A program made the translations under genes and the position numbers. Source: Litomosoides sigmodontis (lineage: Eukaryota; Nematoda; Chromadorea; Rhabditida; Onchocercidae). Taken from it: a stretch of 64,000 bases of DNA. The notes beneath the pieces were generated by a model. The model saw only the letters and a program-made list of their open reading frames with translations, was not told the origin of the DNA and searched no databases. The stretch lies in contig OY718807.1 of NCBI GenBank assembly GCA_963070105.1, forward strand, positions 6,839,483 through 6,903,482, given 5' to 3'. Below are positions 28,030 to 41,100 of the stretch, piece after piece; positions within the stretch are counted from its first letter, which is position 1; each line of letters starts with the position of its first letter.

Positions 28030-31000
28030 ATGGGAACAGCCAATGCAGCGTTGTCTTTGCGCCGTTTCACACAAACATCATTTAACTTCCGACTGAATTC
28101 AACTCTCCCTCCACCGATACCTGTTGTATCCCCACCGCTAACTCCAATTTCGCATAGGTCCAGTCTCATCACCAATGGTTAGTGATTATTCTGTCCACTT
28201 ATATCACCATTCATCAACGATACATTCCTGCTTGATCACTCTAATTGCGCTATCATTTCAATTTTCCCATTTTAAAATGAAAGTGTGAAGTGAAATCTTC
28301 AAATTTCATCTTCGAATTGGAGACTAGAAGAATGTATCGTATCGGATTCTTTTCAGTTACATTTTTGCAATCAATATGTTACTTTTGTTGTGACGATCAA
28401 CTTCAAGTTGCTATCATTTAAGCTTCACATAGTGGATGAATGAATTGATGCTAAATTTCACTTATGATTTAGTGATTGGACTTTTGTATCGATTGCTGAT
28501 ACTATCATCTTTCCAGTAGTCTATTGCTACTTTTTCGAATATTCCATAATCGATCCTTCCTTTCCTCACCTCAAATCTGTTACGACGTGCATTTCATCGC
28601 TTGCCTACAGCCGTGATCCGTAATTCATCAATATTGTTCTTATCACAGTTATCATCATATCACTTAGTAAGAGGCGAGGAGTGAGGCGGACGAGCAAGCA
28701 TGTGCTGTTTTCTTCGTGCAATTGTAAATTGTAATGATCGATAAGAAGTTTGCTATCGTTTTGCAAGAAGCAAGCTCGAAGTGACTTGCTTGCAGTGAAG
28801 AAAAGTAAAGTGAAGAGGTAAATTCAAGAGGAAATTCCTAGCATTCTTCCCTCTTCCCGACCATCAGGAATTAATGAATGGAGCAGGATGGATGGAGGAC
28901 AGCGTATGTGAGACGAGACATTCATTCATCCATCGTCCTTGCAATTCCACCTCTCACTTCCATCAAGCATTTACTAAACAAACTAAAGGAGTGAATTTAA
29001 TACGACTGATAACATCAAGTTTAAATTCATCAGGAAAGTCAACGAATAGCGTGTAACATTGTTCTTCATCTTGTAAATAATCATATTTTCAAAACACTTG
29101 AATGATTTGAAATTAGTGATATTTTTTCCCCAATAGTTTCCCTGATAGCTACGATGAAATGAGCAACGTGAATGATTATTGCTTGATTGATACTTCAGCG
29201 ATGTGTTTTGCATTCCAACAACGATGAATTCTTTCATCGTTTCGTACTCAATTTCAAAGTTCACATTTCATTTCTTTCATTTGCAAATTTCAAGCATTCG
29301 AAAGATAGGAAATGAGAGTATTTCATCAACAAGGATATCACCTAAAAGCATTCCTGACGCATAGTTTTGTAATTTTATTTCATTTTTTTTTAATTTTTGA
29401 GGAACACCATCAGCACTTGGCAATGCGTATTTTTCCGAAATATGAATGGATAGAATATCACATTGCCAATTTCGCTATCAAAGTTGAAAGTTGTAATTTT
29501 GAAAAGCTAGAAAGTGTAAACTTTTTCCATGAAGCACATGCAATTGTTAATAAGTCTTTGATGAGAAAGCAAATAATAGCATTTACTTCATTTTCTTGAA
29601 AAAGAACAAGAGGTGATAATTTCATTGATTTGTCATTTGAGAAAGCAAAACTTAGAGCTGTAAGGATTTTGTTTGGAAATTTTCAAAATTATCAATAACT
29701 CCGTGGGAGAAGAAAAGGCAGTCGGAATTTTGAAAGTAATTACGTAAATCTCCTCCCGCAGTACAACAACTCTTGAGTTAATTTTATGCGAAAGAAATGG
29801 AATGATGAAGAAGTTGAAATAGTATTGTGTACCTGTGCGTACACCACTGATCCACGTTATTTATGTGAAGCAGCAGTAATGTTTGTTTGTTTGTTTGTTT
29901 GTTTGTTTGTTTGTTTGTTTGTTTGTTTGTTTGTTTGTTTGTTTGTTTGTTTGTTTGTTTGTTTGTTTGTTTGTTTGTTTGTTTGTTTGTTTGTTTGTTT
30001 GTTTGTTTGTTTGTTTGTTTGTTTGTTTGTTTGTTTGTTTATTTCATTGCTTGTTAGTTTTGTTTATTTGTCGTTCTGTTCGGGTGCCGCTGCTATTCAT
30101 AAAAAATGATTCGGCGTAGAGCTCTTCCGCTTTCATATTATTAGCCATTTGAAGGACGAATATTTTGCCCTAAAGTACTGAATAAATTGATATCCAAGTC
30201 AAATGCACTGCTGCAACTCCCAAAGGATTTTTGAATTTCCGGCTTGTCACTTTTATCATGCAAGTTTTCGAGGGCAGTAGTTTGTTCGAATAAGTTTGGC
30301 AATAAATTAAAAATGAAGTGGTAGTAGTAGTAGAAAGTTGGATTAACTCCAATCTGTATGCTTGTTACTGACTTCTTTGATAAAATTTTTCCATCGACAA
30401 AACTTATCGCACATATCAATTTTCTCGTTTTCAAAAAGCCACTCATTTCCTTAATTCTATGATTCATTCTTCCGCCCACATCCAACGAAAAAGCTTCTCC
30501 CATCGATGGAAGTATTTTCAGCTTGCTAAAACTAAAATCTAAATGAAAGGATATTAGGATCATCCAGATTTGCTGTGAAATATGAACTATTAGCAGTTAA
30601 ATAATTTTCGCCTTGCTAATCTATCTTTAGCTTTTGTTAAAAGCTGAAAATAGATTAGCAAGGCGAAAATTTTAATGAAAATTTTAGCTCTAAAAAAATG
30701 AAATTGCTGAAAGTTTAAAGTAGCTAACGAGTAACACCAACATAAAATGCTTGTTTGATAAGAGGTTTAACGAAAAAGTTCATAAATTTTAATGAATATT
30801 TTTGCTGTATTAACGATGCAAGCGAATATTTCATTTCCAAAAAATTTATCAAACGATTAAAATTTGGATTGTAAGATAAAGGATTCGTTGAAATCACCCA
30901 CAATTCATTCATTGCAAAACTTTTTGGAAGCTAAATTGGTTTCCAATCAAAAAAATGTGCTACGATTGCCTACGACAATCTACGGCAACGGAGGAAAAGC

Positions 31001-34000
31001 GTCCCTGTGAAAGTAGCAAAATACATTTTGCTATGAAAATTTTTGGCACTTCTTTATTGCAAAATTCCCAGTATTGTTTCTTTGTAATATTACAATGATA
31101 GGAAGAAAATAAATTTAAAATTGAAATGTACAGCAGCAGCTCATAGCTCACCTTCATCGAACATAAAATGATGCATCGCTTGCTTGAAGCATTTCGTTGC
31201 TCCGTTGCCTTGTAACAATCGCTAATCAAGTGCAACCTAATTAATTATATCTCCACGGCGATAAGAGTTAGTACAGATATTTCGTGCAAAATACTGCCCT
31301 CCTACATTCATTTGAATACGTTGTAAAACAAGATTAAATTTCACCAAAGCAACTATTTCTATGAGATTGCAAATAAGCAAATTGTGTGCATTGGTTTTGC
31401 TTGCATGCATGCACGCAAATTGAAATTACTCCTTGCCACGAGCAGCAAATAAGTAGTGCATGTGCGATTCAACAAGTAATTTTACTCTCTCTTTCTATAT
31501 TTATAAAATTTTCTTTTCTTTTTAAATTAATTAATTAACCTATGATCGGATGAGATTTCAATGTTTTCGTCTGATTTTAACAGTTGAGGAATAAGTGTTA
31601 GGATAAGCAACGTGGAAGCGAACAGTTTTTTGTTTCTCTTTCAAGTATCATTGAACATCGAAGTGGCAGGTTTTTTTCCAGTAGTAGACTGATCCACTGA
31701 TTCACTCAAACTTTACGCTCTACGCCATTTCCATTTATGCATTTTGATTTCTCTCTCTTCAACTTGTACGATCTTTTTTTATAAAACTTCACATTATTTA
31801 TAAAACTTCCTATAAAACTTCACATTACTTTAATTATCAAATAAGTACTTGAGTTATGTGAAATGCTCATTGCAACCTGAATTAGCACTTTGATAAATTT
31901 TCCTTAAGAAATAATTATCACAAGACCTATGGCAATTACAAAAACAGTAATCGTAATTTCAAATATACTCGAGAGGAATTAGACGTTTACTTTTGTTGGA
32001 TTTACTTTACAATGATAGAGCGATGAAATCCTTCGATGAAATTGGGTTACAGTGGCGGAATAAACGGTGTAAAATGAGTTACGCAGGAATGAAATTTAAA
32101 ATGGCTAAGCGTAAGGAAGTGTTAGGTTAGGCGTTTGTAAGCGTATGTATCAGTCACCGAACACTTCGAGCAATAAGATGAATTGTATCGAAATACTCTC
32201 TTACAGTAATGAATGATCAATTTCTTCTGCTTTTATTTGATATCTGTTGTGCTTTTGTGAAACTGAACGAAGCGATTGGCTAATTTAAATGAGATCAGCA
32301 ATATACCTCTTTTTTCTCCTCCTACATTAATTAAAAAATTGGCAAAAATTTTTAAAATTTTGAACATTTGATTTATGCTAATTATCACAGATTTCATAGC
32401 AAACGATCATCTAAGAATAGCGCAGGAAAGAAACGTTCGCAAAAGTATTTAAATTACAATTCCTTGTTAAGAAACTATTAATAAGGTATTGTTGAAAAAT
32501 ATTTTCAAATAAATTTCTCCCGTAAAATCGCAGTTAACAAATTAAGACTGTTATTATATCACTGATAATGACATTTAGCGATCGATCGATCGATGTTTTT
32601 GTTTTTGTTTGAAAAGTCAAAATAGAGTTGAAAAGACACGGAATCATGAAGATTTCATCTCTTCGATATGAAAACCGGAAACGGATGTGATTGGTGATGT
32701 GTAAGATCCATGCATCGATAATAGTTAATTCATTTATCAGTTCATCAGTTTTCCTAGCTTATCGTCAATCAGTTTCTTTGATCAGTTTAGCTCTAAATTC
32801 AATGAATCTGTTAATGTGAAACTTGGATTTTCAGCTTGAAATGAAATATGAAAATCAAAATAATAGTGCTAGCATAAAATAACGCTGGGGAATTTAATAT
32901 TTGAGAAGAAATTCATCGATCGCTTTCTCAACATCTTACAAGCATTTTATTCTACACAAAGATAAACGATTGGCAGCTGAATTTTTACGCTGTCAACTTC
33001 AAAAAAAGTATTCGAAGTTGAAAACTTCCTAAAAAAATTATCAGAGCAGAAGTGAAAGTGACTGACTGTTCATCGATCAAATTTTAAATTTCAATTGAAA
33101 GAATGTTTGTTGGAGAAATTAGTGATGAGATTGAGAAGCTTTAATCGTGAAATCAGAATGTTAATCAGAAATTAACTTCTAGCTAGCGAACTGAAAACTA
33201 AAATATCACATAGCTTCACTACATTTTTCTTTTCCAATAAAATAATTTAAAATCTCACTTTATGTATTGGAAATTTGCAGAGACAATTGGCAAGGTGAAA
33301 TGGGATGAGTATCCACTGAAGAAGGGCGACAACAATTCAGAATGCTTTGACGAACAATCCCCACCTGATTCGCCTCCAAAACGCATTATCAAGGTCTCTC
33401 TCTAATTACTCAGAGCTGCAGCAAAGGACTGAAAATTGCAAGAGAACATCAATGAGTCAATTTGCAGCACATGGATAAATTTGAATAAATTTTAGCTGAT
33501 CAAAATCCTCGTACCTCATGTTGGTCTCATCGTGCTACTGCTGTCTTATATTGCAATCGGTGCTTTAATCTTCATCTGGCTAGAAGCTGACAACGAACTA
33601 CAGGTATGCTTGAATCATTCTTAAATGATCACCTCCACCTCCACCTTCGCATCTCATCCATCCTTCTGAAACATACGTCATTCGGATGATATCATTCTTT
33701 AAATCATTACTTCTGGAAGAAGAAGATTGATTCATCAATAATATAATTTGCAGAGTCGTCGATCGAAATTGCAAAAAATATTGAAATTGTACAGCATGAT
33801 TATCAACGAAACTTTTAGCATTTGTGTGCCAGATCTTACCGGCAATACCACACGATCAACGGTATAAATAAACCATGCAATACGTACAGTAGACCATACA
33901 GTACTTTTTATTAATCATAGAATAATTTGTTACCCACGGAACTTGAAAGTGATCATCTCACGCAAAAGTTATTCTTTCCATTTTTCACGGAATGCGTAAT

Positions 34001-36356
34001 CGTTTTTATGACTTGTCAGTCAGTCATACCACAAGAGAAGATAAAAAGAAGGCAGGGATGAAACAAATTTAACAGTAATTGAAATGAAAAAAGGATGCTT
34101 GGAGGCAATCCTTCTGGAAATTGTTCCTCAGTGCAGGAGAGGCTGGGAGAAGAAAGTGTGTTCACAATGAAATGTAAGCAATTTGATATTCTGAAATGGT
34201 AGGTCGAGCGACGGATACGGCCATTACTATCAGTCTTGTCAAGCACGCACGAATATGACGATCGTTTCACGATGAATGACCAACTGTGGACTGATTCTGA
34301 AAACGAACTGGTCACACGATGGTCATTTCCTGCTTCGGCATTATACGCTTTAACCGTTATCACATCTACTGGTACGCTGCAAATGCAATATTTTTGTTTC
34401 TACAAAAATTTAATTCAAAACTATATTTGTAAAAGTTTTTGTAATTACAAGAGAAGTGTAGCTTGTCATTTTTTTTTAGGATATGATCACGTAACACCAG
34501 CTACCAATCCAGGACGATTATTCACGGTATTTTTTGGCCTCGTTGGTATACCTCTGATGTTTATCACTGCTGCTGATATCGGTAAATTTCTGTCAGAAAT
34601 TGTAATACGATCATACAGCAAATTATTGGGATTGATTGAACGGATTGCTTCCGTGACAGATGCCATACGTGATTGCTTGAAAGATGATGACGATTCCATT
34701 GTTTCAAGGTTAGACTCATTGTATCATCTACTTGCCAGCTTTGTGTAGCACACCTCTGCTTTTCATCACACCTTTTTTTTGAGTAATAACAATCTTTCAT
34801 GTTACCGAAATTGTAGGAAGAGACGGTCGGCTAGATCACAGAGCATGCTAGGTGATGAGGATGATGAAGAAGGACGTGTACAACTTCCGATCGCTTCTTA
34901 CTTTGGACTGATCATTGGATATTGCACAATTGGGAGTATGCTTTTCAGTAGCTTTGAAAAGGGACCGATATGGTAAGTGCGAAAATTTCATAAAATGAAC
35001 AAGTATAACTGCTCGAAGTAATTGTGATTGCTCAGATACCATCGTTAGATGGCGAAGCATTAGAAAATATCTTCCTTCAAATGTAGAAAAACAATAATGC
35101 TTACAAATAACGAATACAATACTGCATTGTTTTTTTCTCACGAAAAATATGAAGTTCAAATAATTGCGGTACGAAAGAAATTTTAATTAAAATTATGATT
35201 TTTGGGGAAAAAAAGACTATCAATTCATATTAGGCTATTTTACAGGTCATTTATGCACGGTGTATTTTTCTCATTCAATACCATCACGACAATTGGTCTT
35301 GGGAATATCCATGTTAGGAATCAGTTCTACTTGGCTGTTAGTTATTATTTTGTTACAATGATTTATGTGGAAATCCAATAATCGATTAATTTGTTAATTT
35401 ACCTGTGCTGCAAAACCTGCACAATTGCTATCATAGCAGCAGTGATTTTTAAAAATCGTTTTTTCTCTGTTGTAACTTTATGAAAATTAAAACATCGGAA
35501 GAAATAGAATCTTCTTTTCTGTCTTCAAGCGATAAGATTTTCCTTCAAATAATTTGTTTCAATTCAATCGTAATCAATCATTGCAGCTAGTGACCACCTA
35601 TGTGATCATTGGTTTGGCAGTGATAACAGCATCGTTAGATTTGTGCAGCTCAACACTCAAACGAACATTCACCAAACTACACTACTTCGGTCGGAAGATT
35701 CGCGGTGCACGACGAGGCTTCGCAAGTGTTAGCGATGATATTCGTGAAGCTATGAGGATTATTGCCGCTCTCAAAAAGACAAGGTGAGAAAATCACGCAT
35801 CCTACGTAATATTAAGCGAGATTAGCCGATATCCTGTCTTATCCAACGAAATCCAATAGAAGTGATAAGAAATGATTGAATTTCAAACGTGTAGGATGAC
35901 GAATGGGAAGGAAAAAGTTAACAAGTGATACTTCACGCGCAGAAGTTGTAGTGAGTAGTTGCATGCAACAGTATGTGCTATTCGTTCTTTTTTCCTACCA
36001 TAATTTACCTATCCTTTGACACAACGAACGTTGCTACGAGAAGGCAAGTACGACACAAAATTTCATGATTAGTAAACTTTCAAGTTTAAAACAGAATTTA
36101 AAAATCAATTAAATAAGATAATCGGCCCTCTCTTAGGATGATGAATGGGAAAAAATGGAAAAAACACTGATATTCTCGGAGTAACAGGAATGCTAATTGA
36201 TTGCAAAACTGCAGGCCAAGTAAAGAGCGTATAACGCTAGAAGATTTGAAACGATTTCTTGAAGTCCAAGAACATCTCATGAGGCAACCGTACGTTCCAT
36301 ACAACGTTCACATATTCCGATGGATTGAGGATGCTGTATGTTTTATTATCACGTAA
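28030..36356 (+). CDS. Two-pore-domain potassium channel (TWK family), 10 exons
   Basis: K2P leak channel subunit that sets resting potential in excitable cells; nematodes carry dozens. Exons: 28030-28177 (1b), 33281-33393, 33496-33603, 33754-33861, 34203-34371, 34480-34708, 34817-34972, 35246-35336, 35587-35783, 36215-36356; all phases agree, 486 residues. Topology: cytoplasmic N-tail; TM1 in exon 3 (GLIVLLLSYIAIGALIFIW); extracellular cap with sequons (NET, NTT); P1 with filter TSTGYD (213-218); TM2 (FFGLVGIPLMFITAADIG); an acidic and basic cytoplasmic loop; TM3; P2 with filter TTIGLG (358-363); TM4. The first filter has Asp where canonical GYG has Gly. The end is uncertain: TAA at 36354 is in frame, but a good donor (GCT/gtatgt, 36335) could lead to a further exon. 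Intron 1 is 5.1 kb. Confidence 0.88.
29881..30040. repeat. (GTTT)n array, 160 bp
   Basis: Forty uninterrupted GTTT units. It keeps two frames open as a Phe-Val-Cys-Leu repeat, which I treat as a repeat artefact and not as protein. Confidence 0.97.
30141..30538 (-). other. Antisense open frame inside channel intron 1
   Basis: A 131-codon frame on the minus strand starts after a plausible acceptor (cctttcatttag) and ends at TAA (30141). The product is hydrophilic and non-repetitive, ending NLFSTLGQNIRPSNG. No family is recognised. For AT-rich DNA the length is notable, but there is no first exon or start context that I can defend. Confidence 0.25.
30603..30671. repeat. Near-perfect inverted repeat, 33-bp arms, 3-nt loop
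   Basis: The left arm 30603-30635 and right arm 30639-30671 are reverse complements with two mismatches (four positions apart within the arm); the loop is GTT. A transcript from either strand would fold into a stem of about 33 bp. It lies in channel intron 1. It could be a small-RNA hairpin precursor, a miniature element remnant or a cruciform-forming palindrome. Confidence 0.93.
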
Positions 36357-38167
36357 ACGTAAAACGCTTATCACCATTGTTCAGCTGTTTAACTCTGAAT
36401 CCCATGAGATCTTTCAGTAATTGCTTATCACCTAAACAGTATTTATCAGTGCTTCTAACTTACAGCATGCACAGTACTTTGACGAAGGATCAATGCACGA
36501 AAAGGAAAAGAATGCAACAGCTGATTCAATACTCTTTTTTTGATAAAATTTACGTTCGCTTTCTGCTCAACGTCATCTCGTCTTTCTAGCGAAATCTTTC
36601 CACTGTAGCGATTATCAGCTATCACGAACATCGCATTATCTTCTTCAACATCACTGTCATTAGTGTCATCAACAACAGTAACACATTCATCTTTTACAAA
36701 AGTACAGCGATAACATCCCTCTATCACTTTCCACATTCTGAGTTTTTTTTCAAACTAAGTAGAACTCAAAATTCACACTACTCGTGCGTTCCGTTGCAAC
36801 AACGCTTCACCTTTTTTTTTAAAAAAAAAACATACCTCAAGAATTCAAATGTTTGTACATGTCTGATAGTAATACTGTTGATACTGTATCAATGATTTAT
36901 CATCCTCTGTGAATTGATCGACATGAGCAATGTACTTTCACCAACGTCAAATTTTACAAATATCGAAGCACAAAAAAATGTCTCATTACGTCTGTCTGTT
37001 CGCTACCACTCCAGATGATCACCTATCAAGCATTAAAAATTTCATAGGAAATGTTGGCATTGTTTGCAGGAAGCCAGGGAAATTCAGGAATATAGTGGTG
37101 TTTATATTGAGAATACTGTTGTGCAGTTTATTTAATTTGAATAATCTTTGCACTGATGTAAATTCATAGACCTTCATGCATACATACTTCGTTTTCTGTA
37201 AAAAAAGACATGTGTAAATTTAAATTTTTTTGAAGGGACCCAGCCACTGTCACGTCCTTTTTTAAGTCGGAATAATTTGAAGATGGTGCGTTTCAGTGGA
37301 AGTTCATGAAATGGGACGCACAAATGTATATAGCATGGTTGACTTATGTTTCGTAATTTTCTGTAACCATGTATACGGACATTCTTTTTATTTTATTGGA
37401 ATAGAAGCATGTTTTCAATCCTAGCATAAGCCAAACAGCACCACAGAAAAACCGACATCAACCATTATACTAATACAAAATATTACACTTCAATCTCAAA
37501 GTTAAGAATAGTAAGAAATATAGCAAGTTAAAAGGAAAGAGAATATATATACACAAATGGCTTAATAAGTGCAAGAACTAATTTCCTTTATACTCTATAA
37601 TCACTAGCACCAGTTACCAATTACTACAGCAATAATCTTGCGTACATAAGTCAGCGGTAATACAGAGAAGAGCATTGTATAAAGCGATTTTGCAAAATTT
37701 TCATATACAAATTATCAAGAAGTACATTGAGGCAATCACTTATATAAAATTATCAATATATTGGGTCCTAAGCCGATATTAATGTAGCTTGCGATTATTT
37801 CCTTTGCAACTGAGAAATACTTCAATGACTGATAATCTCAGTTTTCTAACTGCTGATGAATCAAAAACTAAGGTTTAAAATGCTATAAATGAGATATGCA
37901 ATGCACACATCTCTCACCAGAACCAATGACTGAGCATACAATAGCAAGTATTACGAAGCAATTCAAATATTCTTAAGTACAATTTCCATCATATCTCAAT
38001 GATATCAAACTGCTGCTGCTACTAAATCATAAAAAAAATATACAAATAATACTTAGCAACATTTGAAAGACAAAATTTGTATTTAAAAATGACCTTACTT
38101 CAAAAAAAAACAGAACGATACATCTGCCACTTAATCGAATACAAAGAGGAAAATAAATCCCTGTATA
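36357..38167. other. Region between convergent channel and COP1 genes
   Basis: The 3' ends of the channel (plus) and COP1 (minus) face each other here. It presumably contains both 3' UTRs and perhaps a last channel exon. A 93-codon minus-strand frame (36455-36736), preceded by a plausible acceptor, has an acidic stretch (DDTNDSDVEEDN) and resembles protein, but nothing else supports it. Confidence 0.45.
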
Positions 38168-41100
38168 TTAAATAAGTTCAAACACATGTGTCGTTCCCTG
38201 ACTATTCGCTGCCACAACAACATTCGAATTCTAAAATATCGATCAATCTTATTGCTTCTAAATTTTATCTTTGAGAGTTTTGGTCCTAAAATTTTTTGAT
38301 GACAAAATACAAACCTTCTTCCAACTGACAGCAGATACAAAATCAGAAGAAGAATCAGTTGACAAAAGAGCCGAACGAGTGTTATCTGCGCGACCAAAAT
38401 CATAGCACATTAACGGATCGCACAAGCCCTTGTGATATAGGTAGAGATGATTATTTTCTGATCCTGCAAAAGCAAAAGTCTCATAAATTCATGATTCTCA
38501 CTTCAAACTAACTAGAAAGTTATCACTTCCAATTTAATTTTAGTTAAAATATCTTACCACATATAATATGTTTACCATCGGTTGCCAAACCCACAAAATT
38601 TCTTTCATTTTGATGACCTTTCATTGTGCGTATACATTTTCCGCTACTCACATCCCACAGCCGAAGATTGCTATCAGTAGACCTATATTTTACGGTACCT
38701 TGAGAAGCAGAAACTTGGAAATCAAAGTTTTCTTATAGGCAGTAAATTTTCAAATTGAAATCCAGGGATAAATTTTGAGCAAAAATAATACCACTTTCGT
38801 GTGTATGGTTTCTTCAAATGCAAAGATCGATTTATATGATCAAAAAATCAAAAGCTAACGCTGATACGACTTCATTTTCGGTACAATACTTGACGTAAGA
38901 TACTGCCTTTCGATGACCACGAAAAACATTAACTGGTTCCAGTGGTTTTCGAATGTCGTATAAGTGAATGCAGTGATCTATAATATATTGCCGTTAAACA
39001 TTGTACACAAAGTTTGTAACAGTTGACGTGATCAATACTGTAACAAAACTAATATACAGCAAATAAAAGTTCTCAAAATTTGTGAACTGTACTCACAATG
39101 TCATTGTATAGTGATTCGAAAATTAAACTAGCAAACTTTTAAAAAAGTTAGCCATTACCAGCAGAGCCAAAAACAAGATAATTTCGCTGCGTTGGACTGA
39201 AACAAACGCAACATACATTGACTTTAGCATCGATTGTTGCTACTGAACGATCCACTCCAATCGACCAAAGTTTCACCTATTACATATTAATAAAATCTGA
39301 TTGGTTTGAAAGAATGTCATAATTACCACGATGAGCAATACAATGACAACTATTCTACTTTTATTCATTGACGAACGATTTGTATTAAATTAGATGACAG
39401 TCCTATGAGTATCAAATTTTGAAAAAACTGCGTGAAAACATAATGACCATAACACTTACTTTGGCATCATCAGATCCAGAAGCCATCAAATGAGGATCAA
39501 CGCTGTTGAAGACTACAGTCCAACATCGTTTCTCGTGTTCATAAAAAGCAATATTTCAAGTCAACTTTAATAGAAACTGGATTAAAATTTATTTTTTGCA
39601 AAATGAATGAGACTTCCATAATTTCTACAGTTTCACTTCAATAGTTTGAATTTCGCGAATTACATCAAGTACCACCGAAAGACATACTTGATAACGTCTA
39701 ACTGATTTTGCTAGTGAAGTATCCCAAAGTTGTACTGTTCCATCGTAATCACTGCTTGCAAGAGTGCTCTTACAATATGGATTCCATGATACATTACTGC
39801 AAGCAGAAAAAAATTCATTCAAATACATTAATACAAAAGATCTCTGGTGCAGAAAAATTAGAAATGCAAAAGCAAAAATACACAGAAACTGGAAAATCTA
39901 GTGACCTGATTTTGGATGTACACTGAAGCTGCGTGACTGGATAATGCAAACTATCGGTGTTTTCGATAACTGATTGGAATTCATATAATTTAATACGTTT
40001 TGCAACTCCTGCCAGAATGAAAAATTCACCGTCCTTGTCGAATTCAATGCTGAAGCAAATTTTCTGCCCTAGATTTCTAGCACAAGCACATTCATGCAAT
40101 TTTGGGTATATGCATTCATAAGGAACGTGCAATAATAATAATAATAATGTATTCAATTGAAAACTTTTCTAAATACGCAAAATAAATATGAAACTTTTTG
40201 AATTTTTTATGTCCCACATAGCCAGTTTCTACAATTAACTTCATTCAAATCAAAAAGAATGCTACGCTCTTTTAGTAGCGCTATATCATAAGCTTGGAAG
40301 GGTTGGCATGTCAGGCAAAACTATATGAAGCTAGACTGCTACCAGTTCAATACACAAATACCAAAGGACTACAAAAAATACAACACCTCGAAACAATAGA
40401 TAATGCAGCTGTTGCATCTGCTACATTATAATTTAAGGATGCCAAACGTCGGAAACTACCATATTGTGACATACCCTGCAGTACTTGTGAAAAATCATCA
40501 AGGGTATCACAACAAACACCCAATGACTCGTCCGCAGTACTCCTAGATTCTGCAAGAAAAGAAAAATATGAATATAAAAATACATTAAACATATCAATAT
40601 TAAAAAAAGAGAAATATGAATGTAAAAATATATGAAAAAGCAGTGGTTTTACAGAAGGAGCTAAATAGGATGATTGAAAACGGCTGACCAAAACGATCAC
40701 GTTTAAGAATAAAAAAAACTTACAGGAATGAAATTAAAAAGGTAATGTTGTGTGAAAAGCTATACTGTACTACGGAAATCTGATTATGTCATTTACTAAC
40801 TGAGTCTTCTTGATCAGTCTACACAAACAGTCAGACTGATCAAGAAACAACAGTTGCAGAGATGTATTACTACTAACGATGATAATGTTTTGTGAATTTA
40901 TCTATAGTGGAACTAAAGTTTGATTTCACCAGTAAGCATGGCAGTCAATGCCACTTCGCTTTGTGGTCGACGTATGTGTTATAGAAATAACAACAAATAA
41001 CAGTGTAGCGTTAAGGCAACCTGAGGCAACCTCTTTATCGGACAATGCGCACAACGAAGAGAGAGTATCGATAACTTTTAAACTTATTCTTCATTTTTCC

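Larger units (their letters stand above)
28178..33280. other. Channel intron 1
   Basis: A 5.1-kb intron separating exon 1b from the common exons. It holds a (GTTT)n array (29881-30040), an antisense open frame (30141-30538), a long near-perfect hairpin (30603-30671), a (ATCG)n run near 32580 and a partly repeated TATAAAACTTCACATTA motif near 31780-31825. Confidence 0.65.

Noticed and set aside
27856..28074. Minus-strand frame with Ile-Thr and Ile-Ala repeats
   Set aside because: A translation of the GATAGT array on the wrong strand. It overlaps exon 1b of the channel.
29312..29599. 95-codon plus-strand frame in channel intron 1
   Set aside because: No acceptor and donor pair of the correct phase to join channel exon 2, and no recognised domain.
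29786..30119. Open frames of repeated Phe-Val-Cys-Leu
   Set aside because: They arise only from the (GTTT)n array, which has no stop in these frames. No coding evidence.
36455..36736. 93-codon minus-strand acidic frame between the channel and COP1
   Set aside because: Protein-like composition and an acceptor before the ATG, but no partner exon or recognised domain. Mentioned only in the regional note.
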